Shown: positions 28,538-37,843, counted from the first letter of the stretch. The stretch is 50,759 nucleotides of DNA from Candidatus Magasanikiibacteriota bacterium (GCA_023246655.1 JAHFHX010000008.1:1-50759), one strand, 5' to 3'. Translations and numbers: made by a program. Notes: generated from the letters alone by a model not told the origin.

Positions 28538-29764
28538 GTGGCACTGTTTCACATTAGTTATTGTTATATGAATTCTGTAGGAGGGCAGGATCAAATTTTA
28601 TTCGCGGAAGACTTTCATCAAATAGAGCAACGCTTTCCGTCTCCGGTGCGTCGGTATTGCTGGGGAACGGCGGTATTTGATATCTACCAGGCAAAACAAT
28701 TTTATGATGCGGCGTGGGGGCATGAAGCGGTACGAGCAATGGTGCGGCAGGCACGGCGAGCTTATTGCCGTTACGGAAATGTGCCGCTTGAGGATGCCTA
28801 TGATTCGAAAGCGCTTGTCTATTTGTGTCGCGTACAATTTCCCTATAACGCACTAGCGTCGCCTGAGCAAAAAAATATACTTCTCAAGGAATGGCTGAGT
28901 ATTCGTTTTATTCCGGCTGACGGGGAACCTGCTTCCACTGAGGACCTCGATCAGTTTCTCTATGCTCGGCGGCCAATTCGTCATTGGTTTGAGGAAAGAT
29001 TGGGCGGTTCTGACAATTTATTTCTTAGAAAAATTTTAACCATTTCACGTATTTGTGGTATTCCACCGCACTTGGCACAACCAGGTACGGCTTCCACGGC
29101 ACTGCTGCCTACGTCGCTCCAATATACGGCGTTAGCTTTTTTCTTTCTTAACCATCATCTTTTTACAGAATTACACTTCAACAATATTCAGTATGTAACC
29201 GGTGTGTTTAGTGAAGTGCTCCTGCATAAAATTATCATGGCGCTCCGCCAGCAGGCATATCCTTCATTTACGATGCCAGCAGCGGAAGATCAGATCGGGT
29301 GTTCTCCTGAACACATCACGCTTGATCGTTCGGTTATGGCTCATCAGTTTCCAGGGTATTTTTTAAATGTCTACCAGTTAGTAGCTCTTTTGCAGCGTTT
29401 GTATTGGCAAGGAAAATTAACCATTGCCACCTTTGCTTGTTATGCGCCACATTTTTTCAGTGCCATCTTGCAATCGTGGCAGCGGTTTTCTTATAAGGAA
29501 TTATTACAAGCACTTCAAGGAATTGGTAATTTATTAACGGTGGTTGGCCCCATTCCCCATTCGTTATTGACCGGAGAAGAACTCCGCGCTTTAGTCGAAA
29601 AGGAAGTAGCTGATGGATCGCGTCTAAGGATCGTGAGTACTTCCCAGTGGCGGTTCAGTATTGAAGAAAGTTTTAAGGCGTTAGCAGCTACTCATTTTAA
29701 TATGAGTACAACAAAGGCAGAGAGCATATCTCCCTATGAGTTCTCAACAACGTTTAATAGGTAA
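28538..29764 (+). CDS. Hypothetical 408-aa protein, possibly GNAT/N-acyl amino acid synthase-like
   Basis: GTG start with ggaggag upstream, 3 nt after argS; AYCRYGN...LEDAYDSKALVYLCRVQ...KEWLSIRFIP...LTISRICGIPP resembles acyl-homoserine/N-acyl amino acid synthase layouts (by eye only). Confidence 0.5.
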   Translation: MALFHISYCYMNSVGGQDQILFAEDFHQIEQRFPSPVRRYCWGTAVFDIYQAKQFYDAAWGHEAVRAMVRQARRAYCRYGNVPLEDAYDSKALVYLCRVQFPYNALASPEQKNILLKEWLSIRFIPADGEPASTEDLDQFLYARRPIRHWFEERLGGSDNLFLRKILTISRICGIPPHLAQPGTASTALLPTSLQYTALAFFFLNHHLFTELHFNNIQYVTGVFSEVLLHKIIMALRQQAYPSFTMPAAEDQIGCSPEHITLDRSVMAHQFPGYFLNVYQLVALLQRLYWQGKLTIATFACYAPHFFSAILQSWQRFSYKELLQALQGIGNLLTVVGPIPHSLLTGEELRALVEKEVADGSRLRIVSTSQWRFSIEESFKALAATHFNMSTTKAESISPYEFSTTFNR

Positions 29765-31007
29765 GCCAATTATTTGGGAAGCGATCCGAGCTCATCGCGA
29801 GGGTATTGTACGGTATCGTCTGGATCGTAGCGCTATGGTACAGTGGGCGGGTGTTACGGTGATAATTCCGCCACGCAGCCAGTATGATATAACCCAACCG
29901 ACTATTTTTGGTTTGAATGAACGGTTAACATTATCGGCCCGGGGCAGTTCTGGAAAGACACTGCGGGAAGAATTTAATAGTGAATGGGAAGCCTATACGG
30001 CAGCGTTATTCCAATCTGAAGAAACTGGTCTTTTGGAATATGGTTATTACGCGTACTATCCAGATCGTGAGCACTTAGTGCGAGTATGTTCACCTTATTG
30101 GCATCGTTTGGTCGCCGTCGCGAGTAGCTCCACATTACTATCGGCACCAGAAGACAGGCTCACCTGGCAACAGATTCGTGATATTTTTTCGACTACAACG
30201 GTAGCAGTGGCGGGCTGCAGTGTGGGGAGTACGGTTACCCATTCCTTGATTATGGATGTGCGCCCGGAACAGATTAAAATTGCTGACAAAAGTGTTTATA
30301 AAATGGAAAATATTAATCGCGTACGGCTCAGTTATGCTGATATGGTGGAATCGGAAGCAACGCGACGGAGCGCTATAGAATCACCATTAAGAAATAAGGC
30401 GCGAGTGGTAGCGGAGCAGCTGTACGATATGGATCCGTTTCTTAATGTTTTTGTATACGACGAAGGGATTAATGCCACGACGCTGCCCGTTTTTTTGGAT
30501 GGCTACGGCGACGAGCCAGCGGCTGATATCGTAGTGGAGGAAGTAGATGACCCGCGAGTTAAATTACTTATTCGTGAAGAAGCTCGGCGACGACAGCTGC
30601 CAGTTATTATGGTGACTGATATTGGTTCAGCGGTACAGCTGGATGTGATGCCGTATCACCGGGATCATACGTTACCGTTGACCTGGGGCACGTCCGATGA
30701 AGAATTGTATGCCGCTATGGAGCGCGTCTATACCGACCCAAGTAATCGACGGTTATTTTTTGAATTTGTTGACGCCCTCGTTGGAACTGATTATCGGAGG
30801 GGAGAACTTTTGCGGGTAATTGAAGAACGCGCTGAAATACCGACGGCTACTATTATTCCTCAACTGGGCTCAACAGCAGCAATGGCCGGAGCAATTGCTG
30901 CGGAAACGGTTGCTCGAGTGCGGCTGGGTTATGATTATCCACCACGGGTGTTTATAGATAAGCACACTTTTGCAGTTAAGGCATATCGGAGAGAAGAATT
31001 TTTGTGA
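29736..31007 (+). CDS. ThiF/MoeB/HesA (E1-like) adenylyltransferase family protein
   Basis: VAVAGCSVGSTVTHSLIM (nucleotide-binding loop), IADKSVYKMENINRVRL (N-x-N-R), NKARVVAEQLYDMDPFLNV, VVEEVDDPRVKLLIREEARRRQLPVIMVTDIG. Confidence 0.85.
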   Translation: MSSQQRLIGKPIIWEAIRAHREGIVRYRLDRSAMVQWAGVTVIIPPRSQYDITQPTIFGLNERLTLSARGSSGKTLREEFNSEWEAYTAALFQSEETGLLEYGYYAYYPDREHLVRVCSPYWHRLVAVASSSTLLSAPEDRLTWQQIRDIFSTTTVAVAGCSVGSTVTHSLIMDVRPEQIKIADKSVYKMENINRVRLSYADMVESEATRRSAIESPLRNKARVVAEQLYDMDPFLNVFVYDEGINATTLPVFLDGYGDEPAADIVVEEVDDPRVKLLIREEARRRQLPVIMVTDIGSAVQLDVMPYHRDHTLPLTWGTSDEELYAAMERVYTDPSNRRLFFEFVDALVGTDYRRGELLRVIEERAEIPTATIIPQLGSTAAMAGAIAAETVARVRLGYDYPPRVFIDKHTFAVKAYRREEFL

Positions 31008-32085
31008 TGGGGAGGCGCGGGGAATGAGGACAAAGAGCATCAGACTTGTTTTTGCTATATCCGGCGCGGAAAAGTGTGGTGATGGGGCGGAGGGTCCCTA
31101 GCGATAAACCAAAAATTTTTTTTATGAGCGGTACTTCCACAATACCGGCGTGCAGAGCAAATTGAACCTGGTGGCGAGTAAGGATGAGTAGAATTTTTTC
31201 GAGTAGACGGCCAGTCGCTAGCCAATAGGGAAGGGTGTCTTCTTTGGCTGTGATAAAAGCAATGAGCGGTGATTTTTCTAAACCAATTTTTCCACCTAGT
31301 GAAAAACGTAAACCATCTTCGGGTTGGAGCGGTCCCGTACCAACAAGACCGGCATGAAGTCGCTCTGCTTCTTCATCAGTTAACCCGAATCCGTTTCCGG
31401 GCATACCAATATAGCTCGTAGTTGCATTGGGGAGGAGCCAATTACCTAATTCGCGGCTGAATTTTAGAGAATTAATAACATAATTATCAGCCTGCCCTTG
31501 GAATTCGGCAATGCTTAAACGTCGGATTTTATCTGTTACGAGATGCAACTTTACTTCTTCTCCTTCTGTCATTGCAGCAGCAATCAGTTGTTCTATTACT
31601 TCTGGCAGGAGCGGTTCATCCGGTTTAAATTCGGCTCGGGTAACTTGTCGTTTGGTAATACTTTGTACAAGCGGACCAAGTGTACGGTTGGGAACACCAT
31701 CGGCAAGAGTAAGCGTTATGATGGGCGCAAACCTTCGCTCAGCCGTTCCACCTGGTACCATTGGCTCTCCTGTCCAGATACGCCGCACGGTACAGGTATT
31801 ACCGTAATAGTTTGCAGCCGTAACGAAATTTTCTACGGCACAACCAAGGCTAATAATTGCTTGGCGACCAACTACATCCGAGGCGGGCAGAATAAATTGT
31901 TGATCAAGGAAAACGTCAATCGATTTATGGTCAGCTGCAATGTGAAATCGCCACGGCTGCGTATTGTGGGTACTAGGGGCAAGGTGAGCCAGTGAGCATA
32001 AATATACACAACGCTTTTGCGGTGGTAGGTAACTGAATTCTTCTGGTGAAAGTAGATCAATCTTCCAGGCACTAAGATTTTTCAT
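30976..32085 (-). CDS. Nitroreductase-fold (Acg-like) FMN-dependent oxidoreductase family protein
   Basis: LAHLAPSTHNTQPWRFHI, DVVGRQAIISLGCAVENFVTAANYYG, LVQSITKRQVTRAEF, PLIAFITAKEDTLPYWLATGRLLEKILL. Confidence 0.85.
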   Translation of the reverse strand: MKNLSAWKIDLLSPEEFSYLPPQKRCVYLCSLAHLAPSTHNTQPWRFHIAADHKSIDVFLDQQFILPASDVVGRQAIISLGCAVENFVTAANYYGNTCTVRRIWTGEPMVPGGTAERRFAPIITLTLADGVPNRTLGPLVQSITKRQVTRAEFKPDEPLLPEVIEQLIAAAMTEGEEVKLHLVTDKIRRLSIAEFQGQADNYVINSLKFSRELGNWLLPNATTSYIGMPGNGFGLTDEEAERLHAGLVGTGPLQPEDGLRFSLGGKIGLEKSPLIAFITAKEDTLPYWLATGRLLEKILLILTRHQVQFALHAGIVEVPLIKKIFGLSLGTLRPITTLFRAGYSKNKSDALCPHSPRLPITKILLSDMP

Positions 32086-32200
32086 AGCTGGGTAAATTAT
32101 AGTATCGCCATTATAATATACTTAATCTTTTTAAACAACGGTGGAGCGTTGTTGATTATGCGAGCTTGGTATATACTAGTAAGAGATTTTTTAAGTTTTT

Positions 32201-33823
32201 ATGTATTATTTTCATCTAAGGAACGCCGAAGTACTTTTAGGGATTTTTACATTCCTCTTTACAGCGTATTTAGGGTTAATAGTCTTTTTTAAGAATCGGA
32301 AAAATTGGACTAGTCGGCTGTTTATACTTTTAAGTTTTTTAATTGACGTTTATGTTGTTGTTAATTACATTTCTTTGCATCCTCCTGCCCCTACAGTCGA
32401 GTCGCAGCTTTTTTGGATCCGTATCGTCATGCTCGTAACTTCATGTATTGGCCCCACCTTGGTGGTGCTAGTTTCGATTTTTCCCCGCGACCAGTTTACG
32501 TTTAAGACTCAGTATCTTATTCCCTTGGTGATGCTCATGTTTGCCTCGGCAGTAGCATCCGTTAGTTCGCTGGTTTTTACTTCAGTAAGTTATGCCACGG
32601 GAGAGCCAGTCCCAATCCCTGGGCCAGGAATTATTATTTTTTTTATTGACTTTGTTGGTCTTTTTTTACTCAGTTTTATTATTCTTATTTACAAACACCA
32701 CCATTCTACTGGTCGAGAACAATTGCAAATTCTTTATTTTTTATGGGGGGTCGTAGCTACATTTTCGTTCATGGCTGTAACCACGGTTATCTTTGTTGTT
32801 ATTTTAAAGACTTCCGCCACTGTTTTTTTAGGACCTTTATCATCCGTGATTTTAATTGCTTTTATTGCTTATGCTATTTTTCGTCATAATCTTTTCGATA
32901 TCAAGATTGTGGCTACCGAGGCATTAGTGGCAATCCTAACAATTATTTTGGTCTCGGAGGGTGTGTTGTCAGGTTCGTTACCTACTATTTTGTTTAAAAT
33001 ATTTTTTGCTTTTTTGGTAGGCAGTCTGGGGGTTCTTTTGGTTAAGAGTGTTCACAAAGAAATACAACAGCGCGAGGAATTGATGGCGCTAGCCGCTTCA
33101 TTAGAACAAGCTAATGTCCGTCTGCAGGAATTAAATCGCCAAAAGACTGATTTTTTGTCTATCGCGGCGCACCAATTGCGTACACCACTATCAATTTTGA
33201 ATGGGTATATTGAACTTATTAAAGATGGTGCCTATGGAAAAATTACTCTACAAACCAAAGGAATTCTTCATAATATGGATGAGAGTAATAGTCGGTTGGT
33301 TAAACTTATCGATGAATTTTTAGATGTAACGCGGTTAGAACAAGGCCGAACAAGATATAATTTTTTTCAGAAAGATATTATCACCGTGGTAACAAGCGTT
33401 GTCAATGAACTTAGAGCGCATGCGGAGAAAAAAGGGTTGAAATTAAGTTGGAAGCCACCGAGTACAGTGGGAACAGGTATTTTTGATGAGGAAAAAATTC
33501 GTCACGTGGTATTTAATTTTGTTGACAATGCTATTAAATATAGTGAGCGTGGAATTATTGTTGTGGTTGTTACTTTTGAACAGAATGGAGTAGCCATAAG
33601 AATTCGTGATCAGGGATTGGGGTTTGATACTGTTGATGAGAATAATTTTTTTCAGAAATTTTATCGGGGTAACAATGTGAAAGGGGTTAATGTTAATGGC
33701 ACGGGTTTGGGTCTATATGTTTGTCGAATATTTATTGAAGGGCATCATGGCCGGATTTGGAGTATAAGCGCTGGCTTGGGCAAAGGCAGTGAATTCGGTT
33801 TCTGGATCCCGTTGCAGCAGTAG
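32201..33823 (+). CDS. Membrane sensor histidine kinase (multi-TM N-terminus, HisKA + HATPase_c)
   Basis: About 7-8 hydrophobic segments; DFLSIAAHQLRTPLSILNGYIELIKDG H-box; NFVDNAIKYSERG; DQGLGF; GTGLGLYVCRIFIEGHHG. Confidence 0.93.
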   Translation: MYYFHLRNAEVLLGIFTFLFTAYLGLIVFFKNRKNWTSRLFILLSFLIDVYVVVNYISLHPPAPTVESQLFWIRIVMLVTSCIGPTLVVLVSIFPRDQFTFKTQYLIPLVMLMFASAVASVSSLVFTSVSYATGEPVPIPGPGIIIFFIDFVGLFLLSFIILIYKHHHSTGREQLQILYFLWGVVATFSFMAVTTVIFVVILKTSATVFLGPLSSVILIAFIAYAIFRHNLFDIKIVATEALVAILTIILVSEGVLSGSLPTILFKIFFAFLVGSLGVLLVKSVHKEIQQREELMALAASLEQANVRLQELNRQKTDFLSIAAHQLRTPLSILNGYIELIKDGAYGKITLQTKGILHNMDESNSRLVKLIDEFLDVTRLEQGRTRYNFFQKDIITVVTSVVNELRAHAEKKGLKLSWKPPSTVGTGIFDEEKIRHVVFNFVDNAIKYSERGIIVVVVTFEQNGVAIRIRDQGLGFDTVDENNFFQKFYRGNNVKGVNVNGTGLGLYVCRIFIEGHHGRIWSISAGLGKGSEFGFWIPLQQ

Positions 33824-33898
33824 TTATTAACACATTGCTATTTTATAGCCGGCTCGGTATACTATACTCTAGTCTCTTATTTTTAAAATGTTTGTTAT

Positions 33899-34378
33899 AT
33901 GATTTTTCAAAAATCTTCTAAAATGCCAACGGATGTAATAGAAACGGAATTCTCTGAGCGCGGCACTCCCTTGGTGCATGATGAGGTTGAGACCATCGTT
34001 GGTCCTTCGGTAAATGTTGAAGGAGATTTTGCTTCCGAGGGGAATATTATTGTGAAGGGGACTGTAGCGGGGAGTGTTCATACCAGTCGTCATTTGTCGG
34101 TTGAACAAGGGGCAAAAATAATGGCTAATGTTCGAGCAGGAAGTGCTCAGATTGCCGGTGAAGTTAAAGGTAATATGAAAATAAAAGAAACACTGGAGCT
34201 TACTGCTACTGCACGGGTATTAGGGGATATTGAAGTCAAAACGTTAGTTGTGGAGGCTGGCGCATTGATTGCGGGCAAGGTAATGATGCCAGGGCTGGAA
34301 GGGGTTGAAGGCAAGGGTTTGCGAAATTCTCGAGTAGCGCCAACTAAGAAAGTTGAAGAAATTCCCCCGATGCAATAG
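33899..34378 (+). CDS. Bactofilin (polymer-forming cytoskeletal protein)
   Basis: VNVEGDFASEGNIIVKGTVAGSVHTSRHLSVEQGAKIMANVRAGSAQIAGEVKGNMKIKETLELTATARVLGDIEVKTLVVEAGALIAGKV repeats. Confidence 0.92.
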   Translation: MIFQKSSKMPTDVIETEFSERGTPLVHDEVETIVGPSVNVEGDFASEGNIIVKGTVAGSVHTSRHLSVEQGAKIMANVRAGSAQIAGEVKGNMKIKETLELTATARVLGDIEVKTLVVEAGALIAGKVMMPGLEGVEGKGLRNSRVAPTKKVEEIPPMQ

Positions 34379-34394
34379 GAGAGAAAAACAAAGT

Positions 34395-35159
34395 ATGTAT
34401 GTGTATCTTTACGACAATTTTATTCGGCACAAAAAGTTTGCTGCTACGGTTAAGGCCATGGAGATAAACTTAACGGATTATGGCATTGCTGGAAAAATAA
34501 TTCGTCTGAATAATTATACTGACGCCAAACCAATTATTGAAGATGAAATTAAGCGCGGCGCAACAACGGTAGTTATGGTTGGAAACGACCATACCTTTGG
34601 GCAGGTATTATCACGTAGCGCTACTTGTGAAACCGTTTTTGGTTTTTTACCTATAGGGCCCGGAAATTCCATTGCCGAAGTATTGGGGATTCCAGTTGGA
34701 GTTGAGGCCTGTACCGTATTGTCGCGGCGGCGAAAGGTTCGGCTTGATGTTGGTTGGATAAACAATCGATATTTTGTGGCGCAGCTCCATGTGCTGCCTG
34801 CTCCGCTTGAGGTGCTCTATGATGAGCGGTTTCGAGTTACCGCCAATGATTTAATGGAAATGGTTGTGTGCAATCTGCAACCGTTTTATTGGAAACAACA
34901 TAAGGGCGATGCTGAGACCCAGGTCGTGCATCCTCAGGATGGAAAACTTGAGGCTTTTTTACGACCCTTGACAAAAAAGCGGTGGTGGGGGTATACCTAT
35001 GAGAGCCCCAGCATTTTTCCATTTGAAGAAATGGAGATACGTTCTGCTGAGCCATTTACTATAGAGGCGGATGGGCGGCGGACCAAAGAAATTAAAGTAA
35101 AAATTAAATTGGCTCATAATAAAATTGAGATGATTGTTGGAAAGTATAGAAAATTTTGA
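34395..35159 (+). CDS. Diacylglycerol/lipid kinase-like protein with altered nucleotide-binding motif (start refined to ATG 34395)
   Basis: ATTVVMVGNDHTFGQVLSR at the GGDGT position; FLPIGPGNSIAEVLGIP; VRLDVGWINNRYFVAQ; EIRSAEPFTIEADGR. Confidence 0.7.
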   Translation: MYVYLYDNFIRHKKFAATVKAMEINLTDYGIAGKIIRLNNYTDAKPIIEDEIKRGATTVVMVGNDHTFGQVLSRSATCETVFGFLPIGPGNSIAEVLGIPVGVEACTVLSRRRKVRLDVGWINNRYFVAQLHVLPAPLEVLYDERFRVTANDLMEMVVCNLQPFYWKQHKGDAETQVVHPQDGKLEAFLRPLTKKRWWGYTYESPSIFPFEEMEIRSAEPFTIEADGRRTKEIKVKIKLAHNKIEMIVGKYRKF

Positions 35160-35191
35160 AATGAAAGGATGTTTTAATATTTTTTATTAAG

Positions 35192-35278
35192 GCGCGGGTG
35201 GCGTAACTGGTAGCCGCACTACCTTGAGGTGGTAGCGACCGCAAGGTCATGGAGGTTCGAGTCCTCTCCCGCGCACCA
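35192..35278 (+). tRNA. tRNA-Leu (anticodon GAG), CCA encoded
   Basis: GCGCGGG/CCCGCGC acceptor stem, CUACC-UUGAGGU-GGUAG anticodon arm, long variable arm, GGAGGTTCGAGTCCTCT T-arm, ACCA end. Confidence 0.95.
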
Positions 35279-35410
35279 AAAGACAACAAATTTTCCGCTC
35301 CAAACGGGATTTTTTTGTTTTTAGTTTTATTTTACTAAACTAAAGGTTGATTTGCTACCTGAACATGAGTATGATAAAATATAATTATACTATTTATTTT
35401 ATTTTAACTT

Positions 35411-35653
35411 ATGCGCTATATTGTAGGTATTATTTTAACCTTAGTTGGGCTGGGTATGATTTTAAAAACCGAATGGTTGATAGAAAATTTTGGTACGAGT
35501 GCCTGGGCAGAAGATAAGCTAGGCTCCAGCGGGGGAAGCCGGTTGTTTTATAAGTTAATTGGTCTGGTGTTAATTTTTTTGGGTTTTTTGTTTATTACCA
35601 ATATGATTGGGGGATTTTTGGTGGGGACGGTGGGAAGATTGCTTGTGCGATAA
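35411..35653 (+). CDS. Small two-TM membrane protein (80 aa)
   Basis: YIVGIILTLVGLGMIL and LIGLVLIFLGFLFITNMIGGFLVG segments. Confidence 0.65.
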   Translation: MRYIVGIILTLVGLGMILKTEWLIENFGTSAWAEDKLGSSGGSRLFYKLIGLVLIFLGFLFITNMIGGFLVGTVGRLLVR

Positions 35654-35654
35654 T

Positions 35655-35768
35655 TCCTAATTCACCTAATGTCTAATTTCTAATTAAGTATAAATGTCTA
35701 CAGAGATTTATTATTAGGCATTTTATCCCGAAGGGACCCCGTTGGAGTTAGACATTAGAAATTAGGTT
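35655..35768. repeat. Intergenic inverted repeat of the CTAATTTCTAAT family
   Basis: CCTAATGTCTAATTTCTAATT ... GTTAGACATTAGAAATTAGG. Confidence 0.8.
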
Positions 35769-35780
35769 ACTTAGAATTTT

Positions 35781-36329
35781 ATGACTCATTCTGGTCAAGC
35801 ACTAATAGATCCCTATATTATTTTTAAGAAGATTGCTTTGGCACCAGGAATGCGAGTAGCCGATTTAGGTTGTGGTCGGACCGGACATTTTGTGTTTCCA
35901 GCCTCCAAAGTGGTAGGCGAGGCGGGGATTGTGTATGCAATCGAAATTGTAAAGGAAATTTTGGAGAATATTAAGAGTCGCGTTCGTTCCGAAGGGTATG
36001 ATAATGTTCAATCGATCTGGGCTGATATTGAAGTGCCACATTCTATGCCTATCCCTTCCGGAAGTCTTGACAGTTGTTTTTTTGTTAATGTATTATTCCT
36101 GCTTAAAGATAAAGCAGCAGCACTTCGTGGGGCTGCTCAATTGGTGAAGCAAGGGGGAAGTGTGGTAGTGGTAGACTGGGCTCGAAAGCTTGGCCCGCTT
36201 GGCCCGACAGCAGAGTTGATGGTACAACCAGAGACGGTGATTCAATTAGCAGCAGCCGTTGGACTATCTTTAGCAGACCAATGTCCCCCGGGGGAGTATC
36301 ATTATTGTTTAATTTTTCAGAAAAAGTAA
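35781..36329 (+). CDS. Class I SAM-dependent methyltransferase
   Basis: MRVADLGCGRTGHFVFPASKVVGEAGIVYAIEIVKEILENI motif I/II; AAQLVKQGGSVVVVDW. Confidence 0.88.
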   Translation: MTHSGQALIDPYIIFKKIALAPGMRVADLGCGRTGHFVFPASKVVGEAGIVYAIEIVKEILENIKSRVRSEGYDNVQSIWADIEVPHSMPIPSGSLDSCFFVNVLFLLKDKAAALRGAAQLVKQGGSVVVVDWARKLGPLGPTAELMVQPETVIQLAAAVGLSLADQCPPGEYHYCLIFQKK

Positions 36330-36337
36330 CACAGCGT

Positions 36338-36742
36338 ATGAGTATTAAGAATTTGTTTGGTTGGTATTATTGGTTTCATCAGCCTTATATTGCGCATGGA
36401 TGGGTGTTTTGGGTATGGCTGGGCGGGTTTGTGGTTTTAATAATTATTGGGGTAGTAACTATGGTTGTGCGTCGTCAACGGACTGAAAAATGGCATCGTT
36501 CGGTTTTGCGGCGGGCGGCAGCGCTTATGGCAACTATGGGGTTTTTGGGGTTGGTATGGTTTTTTTTCCGTCAGGAGCGAGTGGCTTTTTTGGCGTGGCG
36601 GTTTTGGTTGCTGGCATGGGGAGTGGGATTCGTAGTATGGGGGGTTAAAATAATTCTGTATGCACGGCGTCGTCTTCCTCAACTTAAATTGCAACAGACC
36701 GAGTGGCAATTGAAGGAAAAATATTTGCCGGGGAGAAATTAG
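36338..36742 (+). CDS. Hypothetical membrane protein (start refined to ATG 36338)
   Basis: Multiple hydrophobic, Trp-rich segments; no recognised domain. Confidence 0.6.
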   Translation: MSIKNLFGWYYWFHQPYIAHGWVFWVWLGGFVVLIIIGVVTMVVRRQRTEKWHRSVLRRAAALMATMGFLGLVWFFFRQERVAFLAWRFWLLAWGVGFVVWGVKIILYARRRLPQLKLQQTEWQLKEKYLPGRN

Positions 36743-36746
36743 CACT

Positions 36747-37106
36747 ATGCAAGGAGGGACGCGTAGACAATTTGGGGTCTGGGGAGAAACACACGCTTGC
36801 TTATTTTTACAGCGTCAAGGATTTTTAATTGTTGAGCGTAATTTTTTTACTACGCAAGGAGAGATTGATATCGTCGCCAAGAAGGGCGGCGATTATTATT
36901 TTATTGAAGTAAAAGCGAGAAAGTCGGGTGAGCTGGCAACTGATTTAGCTATTACATCTCAAAAGAAGTACCGTCTCGCGAAAACAATTAAAACGTATTG
37001 TTATCGACGAAATATTACGGAGGGGAGTTTCATCGCGGCGGGACTTTTAGTGACAGTTGACAAGGCAAAAAGACGAGTTTTATTCCGATTGGCCGTTGAT
37101 TATTGA
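36747..37106 (+). CDS. YraN/UPF0102 family endonuclease-like protein
   Basis: FGVWGETHACLFLQRQGFLIVERNFFTTQGEIDIVAKKGGDYYFIEVKAR. Confidence 0.93.
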   Translation: MQGGTRRQFGVWGETHACLFLQRQGFLIVERNFFTTQGEIDIVAKKGGDYYFIEVKARKSGELATDLAITSQKKYRLAKTIKTYCYRRNITEGSFIAAGLLVTVDKAKRRVLFRLAVDY

Positions 37107-37167
37107 CAATTGAGGCAATATCATCTATTATAGAGTCACTCATATTTTTTTGAATTTAAAGTATTTT

Positions 37168-37767
37168 ATGAACGCAACCAAGGAACGAACCTTTGTGATT
37201 ATAAAACCCGACGGCGTACAACGTTCGTTGGTTGGCGAAATTATTAGGCGTTTTGAACGAACGGGCCTTAAGCTTGTGGCTTTGAAAATGTTTGTGGCCG
37301 ATGAGGTGCGTTTGTGGAAGCATTATAATAAAGACGACGCGTGGTATGCTGCGAAGGGCGAGAAAACAGTCCAAAATCGTAGCGCGGCTGGACTCCCGGT
37401 AGATAAGCCGGCCATTGAATATGGCAAGGATATAATTCGCGCATTGGTTACATTTATGTCCTGTGGACCAGTCATCGCTATGGTGTGGGAAGGAAACCAG
37501 GCAGTCAATATTGTTAAAAAAATTGTTGGTGATACCCAGCCACTTACTTCGGATGTTGGTACTATTCGCGGTGATTTTACTGTTGATTCTTATGAGCTCT
37601 CAAATGTGAGCGAACGCGCGGTGCGCAATCTAATCCATTGTTCTGATCAACCCGCTGAAGCAAAGCGTGAGACCGCGATTTGGTTTAATGAAAATGAAAT
37701 TTTAAATTATCGCCAAATTCAAGAACAAATTTTGTACGACGTAAATTTAGATGGAATTTTGGAGTAA
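37168..37767 (+). CDS. ndk: Nucleoside diphosphate kinase, long variant (start refined to ATG 37168)
   Basis: ERTFVIIKPDGVQRSLVGEIIRRFE, GPVIAMVWEGNQAV, GTIRGDF, VRNLIHCSDQPAEAKRE. Confidence 0.95.
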   Translation: MNATKERTFVIIKPDGVQRSLVGEIIRRFERTGLKLVALKMFVADEVRLWKHYNKDDAWYAAKGEKTVQNRSAAGLPVDKPAIEYGKDIIRALVTFMSCGPVIAMVWEGNQAVNIVKKIVGDTQPLTSDVGTIRGDFTVDSYELSNVSERAVRNLIHCSDQPAEAKRETAIWFNENEILNYRQIQEQILYDVNLDGILE

Positions 37768-37796
37768 CCATCTGCAAAATATAACAAGCAAACTAA

Positions 37797-37823
37797 AAAG
37801 ATTCCGATTGCATCGGAATCTTT
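37797..37823. terminator. Bidirectional terminator between convergent ndk and rpmB
   Basis: AAAGATTCCGAT-tgc-ATCGGAATCTTT, 12-bp perfect stem. Confidence 0.85.
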
Positions 37824-37843
37824 ATTTGTTATACAAAGAATAT

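Noticed and set aside
29736-31007. ThiF-like protein considered as part of a ubiquitin-like conjugation or CBASS/Bil-type anti-phage operon
   Set aside because: No E2, JAB deubiquitinase, ubiquitin-like protein, CD-NTase or effector gene seen nearby
28538-32085. Full azoline/azole RiPP (TOMM) cluster
   Set aside because: No YcaO cyclodehydratase and no evident precursor peptide; only the E1-like/nitroreductase parallel remains
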